Shown here: one piece after another, positions 16,276-25,775 of the stretch | Layout of the letters: every line of letters begins with the position of its first letter | How positions within the stretch are numbered: position 1 is the first letter of the stretch | From: Campylobacter ureolyticus ACS-301-V-Sch3b | GTDB lineage: Bacteria; Campylobacterota; Campylobacteria; Campylobacterales; Campylobacteraceae | Direction of reading: 5' to 3' | DNA: 64,000 nucleotides | Assembly (NCBI RefSeq): GCF_000413435.1 | Contig: NZ_KE340326.1 | Coordinates: 613,216-677,215, forward strand | Translations under genes and position numbers: made by a program | The notes under the pieces: model-generated | What the model was told of the DNA's origin: nothing | What the model saw: the letters and a program-made list of their open reading frames with translations, nothing else | Databases searched by the model: none

Positions 16276-17316
16276 ATGAAAATTTTAGTCTCATCTTTGG
16301 AACCATCGGCAAATTTACATTTAGGATATATTTTAAAAAACCTTGAAAATTATGAGCTAAAAGGTATTTTTGATCCAAAATTTGGTAAACCTTTGCTTGC
16401 AAGTAGTGAGTTTAGTGCTATGGGATTTGTTGAAGTTTTACCGCTTATTTTTAAAGCAAAAAGAGCTATAAAAGAAATGGTAAAGCTTGCCAAAGAGTGT
16501 GACGTGGTGCTTTTAATAGATAGTCCAGCGTTTAATCTCCCACTTGCAAAAGCCTTAAAAAAAGATGGTGTAAAAGCAAAAATTACTTATTATATTTTGC
16601 CACAAGTTTGGGCATGGAAGAAAAAAAGAGTAAAAAAAGTAGAAGCATTTTGTGATAATTTGGCCTCAATATTGCCTTTTGATGAAAAATTCTATTCAAA
16701 ATCAACCTTTGTAGGACATCCACTTTTAGATCAGATTAAGAGCTTTAAAGATGACTATACTCCTAAAAAAACTATCTCTTTTTTGCCCGGTTCAAGAAAA
16801 GCTGAGATAAAAAGACTTATGCCTATTTTTAGAGAGCTAGTTTGTAAATTTGATGATGATTTTACTAAAATTTTAGTTACTCCACCAAGTTTAAAAGATG
16901 ATAAAATTTATGGAGATACAAGTGGATTTGTGATTAGTACAAATACTCATGAATCGTTGCAAAAAAGTGATTTTGCTTTTATTTGCTCAGGGACAGCAAC
17001 GCTTGAATCAGCTTTAATAGGAACACCTTTTGTGCTTTGCTATAAAGCTAGAGAGATTGATTTTTTCATAGCTAAGAATTTTGTTAAAATAAAACATATT
17101 GGTTTAGCAAATATATTTTATGATTTTATGAACAAAGCCGAACTTCATAAAGAGCTTTTACAAGGCGATGTAACGGCTTTAAATTTATATAAGGCGTATT
17201 TAGAGTGTGATATTAATAAATTTAAAGAGGCAAAAGATGAGTTAAAAAAATATTTGAAATTTGGAAGTGCAAAAAATGTAGCTCAAATTTTAAAAACAAG
17301 TATAATTGATAAATAA
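16276..17316 (+). CDS. lpxB: Lipid-A-disaccharide synthase
   Basis: Glycosyltransferase family 19 enzyme that joins UDP-2,3-diacylglucosamine and lipid X to give the lipid A disaccharide precursor at the inner membrane, 346 residues. Recognisable blocks are [14 protein letters not shown] at the N-terminus, [31 protein letters not shown], the donor-site [16 protein letters not shown] and [22 protein letters not shown]. Start ATG 16276 has GGAAG 5 nt upstream. It is followed by greA as in C. jejuni (Cj0288c-Cj0287c). The neighbouring lpxH-like gene four genes on supplies its substrate. Confidence 0.96.
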   Translation: MKILVSSLEPSANLHLGYILKNLENYELKGIFDPKFGKPLLASSEFSAMGFVEVLPLIFKAKRAIKEMVKLAKECDVVLLIDSPAFNLPLAKALKKDGVKAKITYYILPQVWAWKKKRVKKVEAFCDNLASILPFDEKFYSKSTFVGHPLLDQIKSFKDDYTPKKTISFLPGSRKAEIKRLMPIFRELVCKFDDDFTKILVTPPSLKDDKIYGDTSGFVISTNTHESLQKSDFAFICSGTATLESALIGTPFVLCYKAREIDFFIAKNFVKIKHIGLANIFYDFMNKAELHKELLQGDVTALNLYKAYLECDINKFKEAKDELKKYLKFGSAKNVAQILKTSIIDK

Positions 17317-17335
17317 TAGAAAAAGGAAAAAAATT

Positions 17336-17821
17336 ATGGCAAGAGAACCTATGACAATTTATGGGTATGAAAAGTTATCAAACGAACTTAAACACTTAAC
17401 TTTGGTTGAAAGACCTAATGTTGCAGAAGAAATTGATATTGCAAGAAGTCATGGAGACTTAAAAGAAAATGCTGAGTATCATGCAGCTAGAGAAAAGCAA
17501 AGTTTTATGGAAGGAAAAATTGCAGAAATTAGTAGTATTTTGGCAAAAGCCGAAGTAATTGATCCAAGCTCTTATATCCATGATAAAGTTAAATTTGGTT
17601 CAACTGTTAAATTTTTAGATGTAGAAACTGAACTTGAGAAAACCTATACAATAGTTGGAAGTAGTGAAAGCGATATAAGTAGAGGACTAATTAGTATTAA
17701 TACTCCTCTTGCAAGGCAACTTTTAGGAAAAGCAGAGGGAGATTATATATCTTTAAATCTTCCAAATGGAACAAGTGAAGTTGAAATTTTAGAAGTTTTT
17801 TATAAAGAAATTAAATTTTAG
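17336..17821 (+). CDS. greA: Transcription elongation factor GreA
   Basis: Rescues backtracked RNA polymerase by stimulating transcript cleavage; 161 residues. The N-terminal coiled coil carries the conserved acidic tip ([20 protein letters not shown]), with an FKBP-like C-terminal domain ([12 protein letters not shown]... [17 protein letters not shown]). Start ATG 17336 follows AAAAGGAAAA; this gives the standard N-terminus [14 protein letters not shown]. It lies 19 bp after lpxB and 8 bp before argC, so it is in the middle of an operon. Confidence 0.97.
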   Translation: MAREPMTIYGYEKLSNELKHLTLVERPNVAEEIDIARSHGDLKENAEYHAAREKQSFMEGKIAEISSILAKAEVIDPSSYIHDKVKFGSTVKFLDVETELEKTYTIVGSSESDISRGLISINTPLARQLLGKAEGDYISLNLPNGTSEVEILEVFYKEIKF

Positions 17822-17829
17822 GCAATATT

Positions 17830-18828
17830 ATGAAAAATGTAGGAATTATAGGTGTTAGCGGGTATACTGGATTTGAACTTTTACGGCTTATACTAAATCA
17901 TCCAAAATTAAATTTAACCTATTTAGCAGCTACTAAAAAATCCAAAATAGATGAAATTTTTCCATCTTTAAGTAGTGTTTTAGACTTTGATGTTGAGGTT
18001 GCAGATGCTAAAACAGCAGCCCAAAAATGTGATTTAGTTTTTTTAGCGCTTCCACATAAAGCATCGATGGAATTTGCTAAAGAAATTTTAAAATATGATG
18101 TTAAAGTTGTTGATTTATCAGCTGATTATAGAATAAGCCTAGAAAATTATGAAAAAAACTATACTACACATTTAGATAAAGAAAATTTAAAAAATGCAGT
18201 TTATGGTTTAGTTGAAATAAATAGAGATTTTATAAAAGGTGCAAAACTTGTTGCAAATCCAGGATGCTATCCAACAGCAACTTTGCTTGCCGCGCTTCCA
18301 TTTATTGAGTATTTAGAACCAAATATATTTGTTGATGCAAAAAGTGGAGTAAGTGGAGCTGGAAAAAGCCTAAAAGAAACAAGTCATTTTGTAAGTGTTA
18401 ATGAAAACATAAATGCTTATGCCCCACTTACTCACAGACATGCAGATGAGATAAAAGAAAAACTTGAAATCGCATCTAAAAAAAACATAAATTTGATGTT
18501 TGTTCCACATTTAGTGCCTATAACAAGAGGAATGTTGGTTAGTGTATTTGGCACCTTAAAACAAGATTGTGATGCTTTTGAAGTGCTAAATAATTTTTAT
18601 AAAAATGAAAAATTTATCAGAATAAGACAAAACCCAGTCAGTGTAAAAGACACAGCGGGAACGCATTTTTGTGATATTTGTGTCAAAACAAAAAATAATC
18701 AAATTTGGATAAACTCAAGCATTGATAACTTGCTAAGAGGAGCTAGCTCGCAGGCTTTAGCAAATGCAAATTTAATGCTTGGTTTTGATGAAAGCTTAGG
18801 ACTTAATAAATTTGCCTATGGAGTTTAA
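17830..18828 (+). CDS. argC: N-acetyl-gamma-glutamyl-phosphate reductase
   Basis: NADPH-dependent third step of arginine biosynthesis, 332 residues. The nucleotide-binding N-terminus is VGIIGVSGYTGFELLRLI, the catalytic Cys lies in ANPGCYPTATLLAA, and AKSGVSGAGKSLKETSHF and HRHADEIKEKL are family blocks. Starts 8 bp after greA and overlaps the next gene by 11 bp. In C. jejuni the greA-serB interval holds chemotaxis genes instead, so the location of argC here is a rearrangement. Confidence 0.96.
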   Translation: MKNVGIIGVSGYTGFELLRLILNHPKLNLTYLAATKKSKIDEIFPSLSSVLDFDVEVADAKTAAQKCDLVFLALPHKASMEFAKEILKYDVKVVDLSADYRISLENYEKNYTTHLDKENLKNAVYGLVEINRDFIKGAKLVANPGCYPTATLLAALPFIEYLEPNIFVDAKSGVSGAGKSLKETSHFVSVNENINAYAPLTHRHADEIKEKLEIASKKNINLMFVPHLVPITRGMLVSVFGTLKQDCDAFEVLNNFYKNEKFIRIRQNPVSVKDTAGTHFCDICVKTKNNQIWINSSIDNLLRGASSQALANANLMLGFDESLGLNKFAYGV

Positions 18829-19549
18829 ACTGCTTGAAAATGCTATTTTTATAGGTGATTGTCACGAGAATAAAAATAAGCATTTTTTTTTAAATTTTTT
18901 AGAGTTTTTGGATGAGAAAAATCCAAAAATTCCACAAATTTTTTTAATGGGTGATATTTTTGATTTTTTAACAAACACAGATTTTGTAAAAAAATTTTAT
19001 GAAAAAGAGATAGAGTTGTTAAACAAACTTTCAAAAAAATATGAAATTTACTATCTTGAAGGAAATCATGATTTTAATTTAAGTGAAATTTTTAAAAATA
19101 TTAAGGTTTTTAAAAATAGTGCTCAACCAGTTTTTTTCACAGATGAGTTTAATCATAAAATAGCTTTGGCGCATGGAGATATTTTTTTACCTTTTTTTAC
19201 ACAAAAAATTTTGCTTTTTTTAAGAAATAAAGTTTTTTTAAAATTTATGAATTTAATTGATAAAATTTTATATTATAAAATTTCAAAAGCTATTTTAAAA
19301 TCTCAAGAGAATAAAATTTTATATAAAAAATTTATAAATTTTGATAAATACATAGAAAAAAAACTATTAAATTACAACGCAGATTATGTTATAGAAGGGC
19401 ATTATCATCAAGATGTATTTTTTAAATTTGACAAAAAAAGTTATTTTAATCTTAACTCTTTTGCAGTAGAGCCTAAAATTTATAAAGCAAAATTTGAAAA
19501 TAAAAATTTAATTTTAAAGCCATTTGAGTATAATTATAAAAATTTATAA
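18818..19549 (+). CDS. lpxH: UDP-2,3-diacylglucosamine diphosphatase-like metallophosphoesterase
   Basis: Calcineurin-like metallophosphoesterase, 243 residues, probably LpxH, which hydrolyses UDP-2,3-diacylglucosamine to lipid X for LpxB. Metal-binding motifs appear in order: GDCH near residue 14, GDIFDF, EGNHDF, ALAHGD and EGHYHQD. Start ATG 18818 overlaps the argC stop by 11 bp. Family members without the LpxH activity exist, but membership in the same run of genes as lpxB supports a lipid A role. Confidence 0.78.
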   Translation: MEFKLLENAIFIGDCHENKNKHFFLNFLEFLDEKNPKIPQIFLMGDIFDFLTNTDFVKKFYEKEIELLNKLSKKYEIYYLEGNHDFNLSEIFKNIKVFKNSAQPVFFTDEFNHKIALAHGDIFLPFFTQKILLFLRNKVFLKFMNLIDKILYYKISKAILKSQENKILYKKFINFDKYIEKKLLNYNADYVIEGHYHQDVFFKFDKKSYFNLNSFAVEPKIYKAKFENKNLILKPFEYNYKNL

Positions 19550-19558
19550 AGGAAAATT

Positions 19559-20182
19559 ATGATAAAACTTTGTGTGTTTGACTTTGATAATACACTGATG
19601 GATGGAGAAACTATCAGTTTTTTAGCAAGAGCGGTAAATAAAGAAAGAGAAGTTGAAGAAATTACCAAAAAAGCAATGGCTGGTGAGCTAGACTTTTTTG
19701 AGAGTTTAAAACAAAGAGTTAGTTTTTTAAAAGGTGTAAGTTTAGATGAGATTATAAAAACAGTGGAAAAACTACCTTATATAAAAGGCGCAAAAGAGAT
19801 AATTTCATATTTAAAACAAAAAGGCATTGCTGTTGTTGTTTTTAGTGGTGGATATCATGTTGCTACTGACTTAGCAAAAATAAAGCTTGGATTTGATGCA
19901 AGTTTTGCAAACTACTTACATGAAAAAAATGGTATTTTAACCGGCGAAGTTGGTGGAGAGATGATGTTTGGATACTCAAAAGGTAAGGTTTTAAAAGAGC
20001 TTATGGATTTAATGAGTCTAAAAAAAGATGAAGTTATGTGTGTAGGTGATGGTGCAAATGATATTTCTATGTTTAATGAAGCCGGTATGGGGATAGCTTT
20101 TTGTGCAAATGAAGTTCTAAAAAAACACGCAACACATTGTATTGATGAAAAAGACTTAGAAAGGATAAAAGAATATGTATGA
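19559..20182 (+). CDS. serB: Phosphoserine phosphatase
   Basis: HAD-superfamily phosphatase for the last step of serine synthesis, 207 residues. Motif I is FDFDNTLMDGE (nucleophile Asp near residue 8), motif II VFSGG, motif III Lys plus GDGANDISMFNEAG. No N-terminal ACT domain, as is usual in Campylobacter. Its final 8 bp overlap the transaldolase start. serC, another serine pathway gene, lies about 13 kb downstream. Confidence 0.93.
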   Translation: MIKLCVFDFDNTLMDGETISFLARAVNKEREVEEITKKAMAGELDFFESLKQRVSFLKGVSLDEIIKTVEKLPYIKGAKEIISYLKQKGIAVVVFSGGYHVATDLAKIKLGFDASFANYLHEKNGILTGEVGGEMMFGYSKGKVLKELMDLMSLKKDEVMCVGDGANDISMFNEAGMGIAFCANEVLKKHATHCIDEKDLERIKEYV

Positions 20183-21173
20183 TGGTAATTTTTCACTTTG
20201 GTGTGATTTTGTAGAAAGAGATTTTATAAGTGGTGAGTTTAAAGAACTCTTAAAAAATGGAGTGATAAATGGTGCGACTTCAAACCCTAGTATTTTTAAA
20301 AATGCTATTTTAAGTTCACCTGCATATAAAGAGCAAATTTCAAAATACTCACATAAAAAACCAAAAGAAATTTATGAAATTTTAGCAACTTCAGATATTC
20401 GTTTAGCTGCTGAAGCAATGCTTAAAAACTATGTAGAAAAAGATGATGGATTTATAAGCCTAGAAGTTGATCCAACTCTAAGTTGTAGTGCAAAAGAGAC
20501 ATATAAAGAGGGAAAAAGACTTTATGCAAGTATTGGCATGCCAAATGTTATGATAAAAGTTCCAGCAACAGATGAGGGATTTGAAGCTATGAGTGATCTT
20601 TTATCAAAAGGCATAAATGTAAATGCAACACTTATTTTTTCTCCAAGTCAAACTAAAAAATGCCTTGAAGCTTTTAAAAATGGAACTAAAAAATTTAAAA
20701 AAAGATTTCCAGGAGCAACTTTACCAAAAGCCGTTATTAGTATATTTGTAAGTAGATTTGATAGGTTAATGGATGAAAAATTTGCTACTTTAAATATCCC
20801 AACTGCAAAGCTTGGCATTTATAATGCAACAAAATGCTATTATGAAGTGCAAAATTTTGGATTATCAAATGTAAGAGCTTTATTTGCAAGTACTGGAGTT
20901 AAAGGTGATAGTTTAAGGCCATCTTATTATGTTGATGAGCTTATGTTTGAAAACTCAGTAAATACAGCTCCGCTTAATACAATAAAAGAGTTTTTAAAAG
21001 GCGAGAAAAAAGTTATCAAGCCAGTTAGTGATGAAGTTATAAATGAGTTTTTTGATCTTTTAAAGCAAAAAGAGATAAATATAAAAGAAATTTATAAAGA
21101 GCTTTTAGAAGATGGACTAAAACAGTTTGAAGTTGCATTTGATGAAATTCTAAACAATTTAAAAGGAGAGTAA
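20175..21173 (+). CDS. tal: Transaldolase
   Basis: Non-oxidative pentose phosphate pathway enzyme that transfers a dihydroxyacetone unit via a Schiff base, 332 residues. Landmarks are the N-terminal NGVINGATSNPSIFKNAI, SLEVDPTLS, the Schiff-base Lys in PNVMIKVPATDEGFEA, VNATLIFSPSQ and the C-terminal-region STGVKGD. Overlaps serB by 8 bp, the same order as in C. jejuni (Cj0282c-Cj0281c). Confidence 0.95.
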   Translation: MYDGNFSLWCDFVERDFISGEFKELLKNGVINGATSNPSIFKNAILSSPAYKEQISKYSHKKPKEIYEILATSDIRLAAEAMLKNYVEKDDGFISLEVDPTLSCSAKETYKEGKRLYASIGMPNVMIKVPATDEGFEAMSDLLSKGINVNATLIFSPSQTKKCLEAFKNGTKKFKKRFPGATLPKAVISIFVSRFDRLMDEKFATLNIPTAKLGIYNATKCYYEVQNFGLSNVRALFASTGVKGDSLRPSYYVDELMFENSVNTAPLNTIKEFLKGEKKVIKPVSDEVINEFFDLLKQKEINIKEIYKELLEDGLKQFEVAFDEILNNLKGE

Positions 21174-21174
21174 G

Positions 21175-22323
21175 ATGAGCGATAATCCATATATTAAATT
21201 TCTTAATAAATACCTTGAAGCTCTTGTAAGTCATGAAGGAAGTGACCTTCACTTAAAAGCAACCTCTTTAATAAGAGGAAGAATTAACGGAAAAATTGTA
21301 AATTTCGGCGATAGAATTTTAAAAAAAGAAGAAGCAGAAGAGCTTGCAAAAGCCTTGGTTGGTAAAAGATATGACGAGCTTGATGATAAAAAAAGCTTAG
21401 ATTTTACATATATTTTAAATGATGATTATAGATTTCGTGTAAATTTATTTTTGCAAATTAGTGGTATAAGTGCTGTTTTTAGAACCATTCCAAGAAATAT
21501 TCCAAAAATGGAAGAGCTTCTTTTGCCGCCTGTTTTAAAAACAATAGCTGATGAGACACTAATGGGACTTGTTTTAGTAACTGGCCCAACAGGAAGTGGT
21601 AAAACAACCACAATTGCAAGTATGATAAATCATATAAATCACACAAGACAAAACCACATAGTAACTATTGAAGATCCGGTTGAGTTTGTTTTTGATGATG
21701 CAAAGTGTGTTATAAATCAAAGGGCTATTGGGCAAAATTGCAATACTTTTGCTGATTCATTAAGAGCTGCATTAAGAGAAGACCCTGATATTATATTTGT
21801 TGGTGAGATGAGAGACTTAGAAACAATTGAAACTGCACTTCACGCAGCTGAAACTGGACACCTTGTTTTATCAACACTTCACACACTTGATGCAAAAGAG
21901 AGCATCAACAGAGTTATTTCTATGTTTGAAGGTGAAGAACAAAATAGAATAAGAATAGCTTTTGCTTCTGTTTTGCAAGCTGTTATTTCTCAAAGATTAG
22001 TTGCTACAACAGATAATAAAAGAAGAGCAGCGGTTGAGGTCTTAAGAAGAAGTGTTAGAATTAGAGATATGATTTTAGAAGATAGAGTAGGCGAAGTAAC
22101 AGACGCCATAAAAGAGGGAAGAAATATCTACGGAACCCAAACTTTTGATCAACACTTGCTTGATCTGTTTAGAGATGGAATCATAACAAGAGAAGAAGCA
22201 CTTGATAAAAGCTCAAATAGAGCTGACTTAGAAATCAACATTAAAAATATTGAGCTTGAAAGAAAAACCAAAGCTGGCGTAGCAGATGAGGCTGATGAGA
22301 TAAAACTTAAAGATATAAGATAA
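21175..22323 (+). CDS. pilT: PilT-like type IV pilus retraction ATPase
   Basis: Secretion-superfamily hexameric ATPase, 382 residues, most like PilT, which retracts type IV pili. N-terminal PAS-like domain (SDLHLKATSLIRGRINGK), Walker A GPTGSGKTTT at about residues 137-146, Asp box, Walker B DPDIIFVGEMRD, His box LHAAETGHLVLSTLHTLDA. PilT is normally ~345 residues; the extra C-terminal ~30 residues are charged. It starts 1 bp after tal. No other pilus gene is in the window, and the gene is notable because the flagellar and chemotaxis genes expected nearby are missing. Confidence 0.88.
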   Translation: MSDNPYIKFLNKYLEALVSHEGSDLHLKATSLIRGRINGKIVNFGDRILKKEEAEELAKALVGKRYDELDDKKSLDFTYILNDDYRFRVNLFLQISGISAVFRTIPRNIPKMEELLLPPVLKTIADETLMGLVLVTGPTGSGKTTTIASMINHINHTRQNHIVTIEDPVEFVFDDAKCVINQRAIGQNCNTFADSLRAALREDPDIIFVGEMRDLETIETALHAAETGHLVLSTLHTLDAKESINRVISMFEGEEQNRIRIAFASVLQAVISQRLVATTDNKRRAAVEVLRRSVRIRDMILEDRVGEVTDAIKEGRNIYGTQTFDQHLLDLFRDGIITREEALDKSSNRADLEINIKNIELERKTKAGVADEADEIKLKDIR

Positions 22324-22377
22324 AATTTAGCCAAATTTTGGTATCATCCAAAATTCATTTTATTAAAAAGGAAAAAG

Positions 22378-22911
22378 ATGTTAGAAGGTATTATTAGAGA
22401 GAGTATCGGTAAAAAAGCTGCAAAAGCTTTAAAAAGAGATGGTTATCTAATCGCAAATATCTATGCAAAAGGTATAGATAATATCTATGCTGCGTTTAAA
22501 ACAAACGATTTTATGAAGTATGCAAGAGATAAAGAAAATCTTGCATTTGAAATAAAAGTAGATGGTAAAACATATAAAGTAATCGTTGAAGAGTATCAAA
22601 AAGATCCTGTTTTAAACACATTAACTCATGTTGATTTAAGAGTTGTATTAGATGATGTGGTTTCAAAATACTATATTCCAGTAAAAGTTAGTGGAACTCC
22701 AATAGGACTAAAAAATAAAGGTATTTTAGTTCAACTAAAAAGAAGATTAAGAGTTCATTGTAAAGGAAAAGATCTTCCAAATAGTTTTGATATAGATGTA
22801 ACTCCACTTGACACAGGCGATTTTATACTTGTAAGAGATGTAAAAGCTCCTGAAAATGTAACTATTCTAGATGGAAATGATGTTGCTGTAGCTGGAGTTT
22901 TCTCAGCGTAA
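22378..22911 (+). CDS. rplY: 50S ribosomal protein L25/general stress protein Ctc
   Basis: 5S rRNA-binding L25 with the long CTC-type C-terminal beta domain, 177 residues. Begins [20 protein letters not shown], the epsilonproteobacterial N-terminus, and contains [13 protein letters not shown] and [32 protein letters not shown] precedes the start. pth begins 1 bp after its stop, the same pair as C. jejuni Cj0311-Cj0312. Confidence 0.95.
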   Translation: MLEGIIRESIGKKAAKALKRDGYLIANIYAKGIDNIYAAFKTNDFMKYARDKENLAFEIKVDGKTYKVIVEEYQKDPVLNTLTHVDLRVVLDDVVSKYYIPVKVSGTPIGLKNKGILVQLKRRLRVHCKGKDLPNSFDIDVTPLDTGDFILVRDVKAPENVTILDGNDVAVAGVFSA

Positions 22912-22912
22912 A

Positions 22913-23461
22913 ATGATTCTTGTAGTTGGTCTTGGAAATCCTGGCAAAAACTATGAGCTAACAAGACACAATATCGGATTTATGGTAATTGACAAGCTAA
23001 AAGATAGTTCTTTTAGCTTGGAAAGTTCAACTAAATTTCAAGGAGAGCTTTATAAAAAAGGCTCTCTTTTACTTCTTAAACCACTTACTTTTATGAATTT
23101 AAGCGGAAATAGCGTAAAGGCTGTAAACGACTTCTATAAGCCTGAAAAAATCATAGCAATTCATGATGATTTAGATCTTAAATTTGGTGCTATAAAGTTT
23201 AAAAAAGGTGGAAGTAGTGGTGGACATAATGGCATAAAGTCAATTGATAGTTTAATTGGCAATGAGTATGAAAGAGTAAGAATTGGCATAGGAAATGATA
23301 AAAAAAATGTAATTAATCATGTTTTATCTAAATTTAATGATGATGAGGTAAAAAATTTGGATGAAATTTTAAACTATGCTAAAATTGCAACTTTAGAGCT
23401 TGTGAAAAATGACCTTGCAAGTGTTAGAAATAAATTTACAACAAAAGAAATTATAAAGTGA
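22913..23461 (+). CDS. pth: Peptidyl-tRNA hydrolase
   Basis: Recycles tRNA from peptidyl-tRNA released by stalled ribosomes, 182 residues. N-terminal [20 protein letters not shown] carries the catalytic His19; [13 protein letters not shown] and [12 protein letters not shown] carry the substrate Asn and the Asp, and [13 protein letters not shown] is the family signature. It overlaps the next gene by 4 bp (GTGA). Confidence 0.97.
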   Translation: MILVVGLGNPGKNYELTRHNIGFMVIDKLKDSSFSLESSTKFQGELYKKGSLLLLKPLTFMNLSGNSVKAVNDFYKPEKIIAIHDDLDLKFGAIKFKKGGSSGGHNGIKSIDSLIGNEYERVRIGIGNDKKNVINHVLSKFNDDEVKNLDEILNYAKIATLELVKNDLASVRNKFTTKEIIK

Positions 23462-24519
23462 AAATATATTTAAAATATGTAAGCCTTGTTTATATAAAAT
23501 ACTTTTTCATACTTTTTGTGGCACTTGAATGCTTTTATGTTGGTATTGATATACTTTTAAACTTAAAAGATTTGCCATCAAGTGCAAATTTAATACTTCT
23601 TTATGTCGGATTTACTGCTATGAGCGGTGTTGGATATATTTTGCCACTTAGTTTAATTTTTGCTTTAATACTTGAGTTTTTTAATATGATAAGAAACAAT
23701 GAGTTAATAAGTTTTTATGCTTTAGGATTGTCTAAATTTAGCCTTTTAAAAGGTCCACTTTTCGTTTCGCTTTTAATAACTTCATTTTTTATATATTTAA
23801 ACACAACATCATTTGTTTATTCAAATGGATATAGAGACAATCTTGAAAATTTAAATATGGTTGGTAAAATAAGTAGCGGTGTTTTTTTAAAATATGAAGA
23901 CACTTATCTTTACATAAAAGAATTTAATGCCCTTGCTAAGGCTGCAAAAGATATAAATATAATCAAGATAAAAGACTCTAAAATACAAAATTTATCTCAT
24001 GCAAAAAGCGCAATTTATGATGATGAAAAATGGACTTTTTTTGATGATGAAGGGATTATTTTACCGCTTGATTTAACAATAGGCAAAGATGGTTTTACTA
24101 GATTTAAAAGATCAAAATTTCAAAGCCTTTATGGTTTTGATCCATCAAGTATAGAAAAAGTTTATGATAACTCAAATGTTTACTCTATAAAAGATGCATT
24201 AAAAGCAATTAAAAGCTTTAAAAACCAAGGTGTAAATATAAGCTCTATCAAATCAGCCCTTTATAGCCTTGTTTTTTCACCATTTTTTGCCTCTATTATG
24301 CTTGTAATTTTATTTTATCACTTCCCAGTAACTAATAGATTTCACAATCTTGCCATTTTAAGCTTTATATTTTTTATAGTAACGCTTTTAATTTGGGGCA
24401 TTATATTTGTGCTTACAAGATTTTGTATAACAGGCGTTATAGTGCCTGAAATTGGCATAATATTACCAATTATTTTGCTTGGGTTATATGCCGTTTCTTT
24501 GGTGTTTAGAAACATTTAA
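23458..24519 (+). CDS. LptF/LptG family LPS export permease
   Basis: Inner-membrane permease of the YjgP/YjgQ family that with LptB powers LPS extraction toward the outer membrane, 353 residues. Three N-terminal membrane spans (about 12-32, 50-75, 97-117), a periplasmic beta-jellyroll-like middle, and three C-terminal spans (about 275-353). Starts with GTG overlapping the pth stop. Whether it is the LptF or the LptG paralogue cannot be decided from this window. Same place as C. jejuni Cj0313. Confidence 0.87.
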   Translation: MKIYLKYVSLVYIKYFFILFVALECFYVGIDILLNLKDLPSSANLILLYVGFTAMSGVGYILPLSLIFALILEFFNMIRNNELISFYALGLSKFSLLKGPLFVSLLITSFFIYLNTTSFVYSNGYRDNLENLNMVGKISSGVFLKYEDTYLYIKEFNALAKAAKDINIIKIKDSKIQNLSHAKSAIYDDEKWTFFDDEGIILPLDLTIGKDGFTRFKRSKFQSLYGFDPSSIEKVYDNSNVYSIKDALKAIKSFKNQGVNISSIKSALYSLVFSPFFASIMLVILFYHFPVTNRFHNLAILSFIFFIVTLLIWGIIFVLTRFCITGVIVPEIGIILPIILLGLYAVSLVFRNI

Positions 24520-24569
24520 GTAAATTTTAAGTAAAATCTACTTTAAATTTAAAAAACAAAAGGTTTAAT

Positions 24570-25775
24570 GTGATTGATATAAAAAATTACGAAAATTTAG
24601 CCAAAACTTATAAAACCCCACTTTATATTTATGATTTTGATAAAATTAAAAATAATTATTTAGATCTAAAAGAGGCATTTAAAGCAAGAAAATCTTTAAT
24701 TTGTTATGCTGTTAAGGCAAATTCAAATTTGAACATTTTAAAGCTTTTAGCAGATCTTGGAAGTGGTTTTGACTGCGTTAGTTTTAACGAAGTTAAAAAA
24801 GCCTTAATATCTGGAGCAAGCAGATATAAAATAATATTTTCTGGTGTTGGAAAAACAGATGATGAGATAGAAAATGCTTTAAAAGAAGACATTTTGATGT
24901 TAAATATTGAAAGCTTTGAAGAGCTTTTAAATGTTGAAAAAATAGCAAAGAGCTTAAATTTAAAAGCTAGAATTAGCGTTAGAGTAAATCCAAATATTAA
25001 TCCAAAAACTCATCCTTATATTTCAACTGGACTTAAAGAAAATAAATTTGGCGTTAGTATAAATGAGGCTAGGAAAATTTACATTTATGCTAAAAAAAGT
25101 GATTTTTTAGAAAGCATTGGAATTCACTTTCACATTGGCTCACAACTAAGCGATGTTACTCCTATTTTAGAATCTGCCACCCTTGTATCAAGCTTGATGC
25201 GAGAGTTAAAAGCTTTGGAAATTGATATTAAATTTTTTGATATTGGTGGGGGAATTGGCATAAAATATGATGATGAAAAAACTATAAATTTATATGAGTA
25301 TGCTCAAGGAGTTTTAAAAGCATTAGATGGGCAAGACTGTACGATTGTTTGTGAGCCTGGAAGAAGCATTGTAGCAAATGCAGGTGAAATGCTTGTAAAA
25401 GTTTTATATAAAAAAGAAAACGATGGTAAGAACTTTTTAATTGTAGATGGCGCTATGAATGACCTTCTAAGACCAAGCTTATATAATGCATTTCATAATA
25501 TTGTTTCTTTAAAAAATAGCCAAGATTTGGTAAATTTTGACATAGTAGGACCAATTTGTGAAAGTGGTGATTTTTTAGGAAAAGATAGATATTTGCCAAA
25601 TTTAGATAAAGGTGATTTGCTTGTTGTAAAAGATGCAGGAGCTTATGGTTTTTCAATGTCAAGTAACTATAACTCAAGGTTAAAACCGGCTGAAGTTGCT
25701 TTGATAAATAGTGAAGTAAAACTCATTAGAAAAAGGCAAAGTTTTGAAGATTTAATAAAAGATGAAAGAGTTTAA
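24570..25775 (+). CDS. lysA: Diaminopimelate decarboxylase
   Basis: PLP enzyme making L-lysine from meso-diaminopimelate, 401 residues. Schiff-base Lys49 lies in CYAVKANSN; phosphate-binding FFDIGGGIGIKYDD, the HFHIGSQ block and the C-terminal catalytic GPICESGD and DAGAYGFSMSSNYN are all present. GTG start at 24570 (the overlapping ATG at 24568 is followed at once by TGA). pheA begins on the base after its stop, whereas C. jejuni has a small HAD gene (Cj0315) between them. Confidence 0.96.
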   Translation: MIDIKNYENLAKTYKTPLYIYDFDKIKNNYLDLKEAFKARKSLICYAVKANSNLNILKLLADLGSGFDCVSFNEVKKALISGASRYKIIFSGVGKTDDEIENALKEDILMLNIESFEELLNVEKIAKSLNLKARISVRVNPNINPKTHPYISTGLKENKFGVSINEARKIYIYAKKSDFLESIGIHFHIGSQLSDVTPILESATLVSSLMRELKALEIDIKFFDIGGGIGIKYDDEKTINLYEYAQGVLKALDGQDCTIVCEPGRSIVANAGEMLVKVLYKKENDGKNFLIVDGAMNDLLRPSLYNAFHNIVSLKNSQDLVNFDIVGPICESGDFLGKDRYLPNLDKGDLLVVKDAGAYGFSMSSNYNSRLKPAEVALINSEVKLIRKRQSFEDLIKDERV

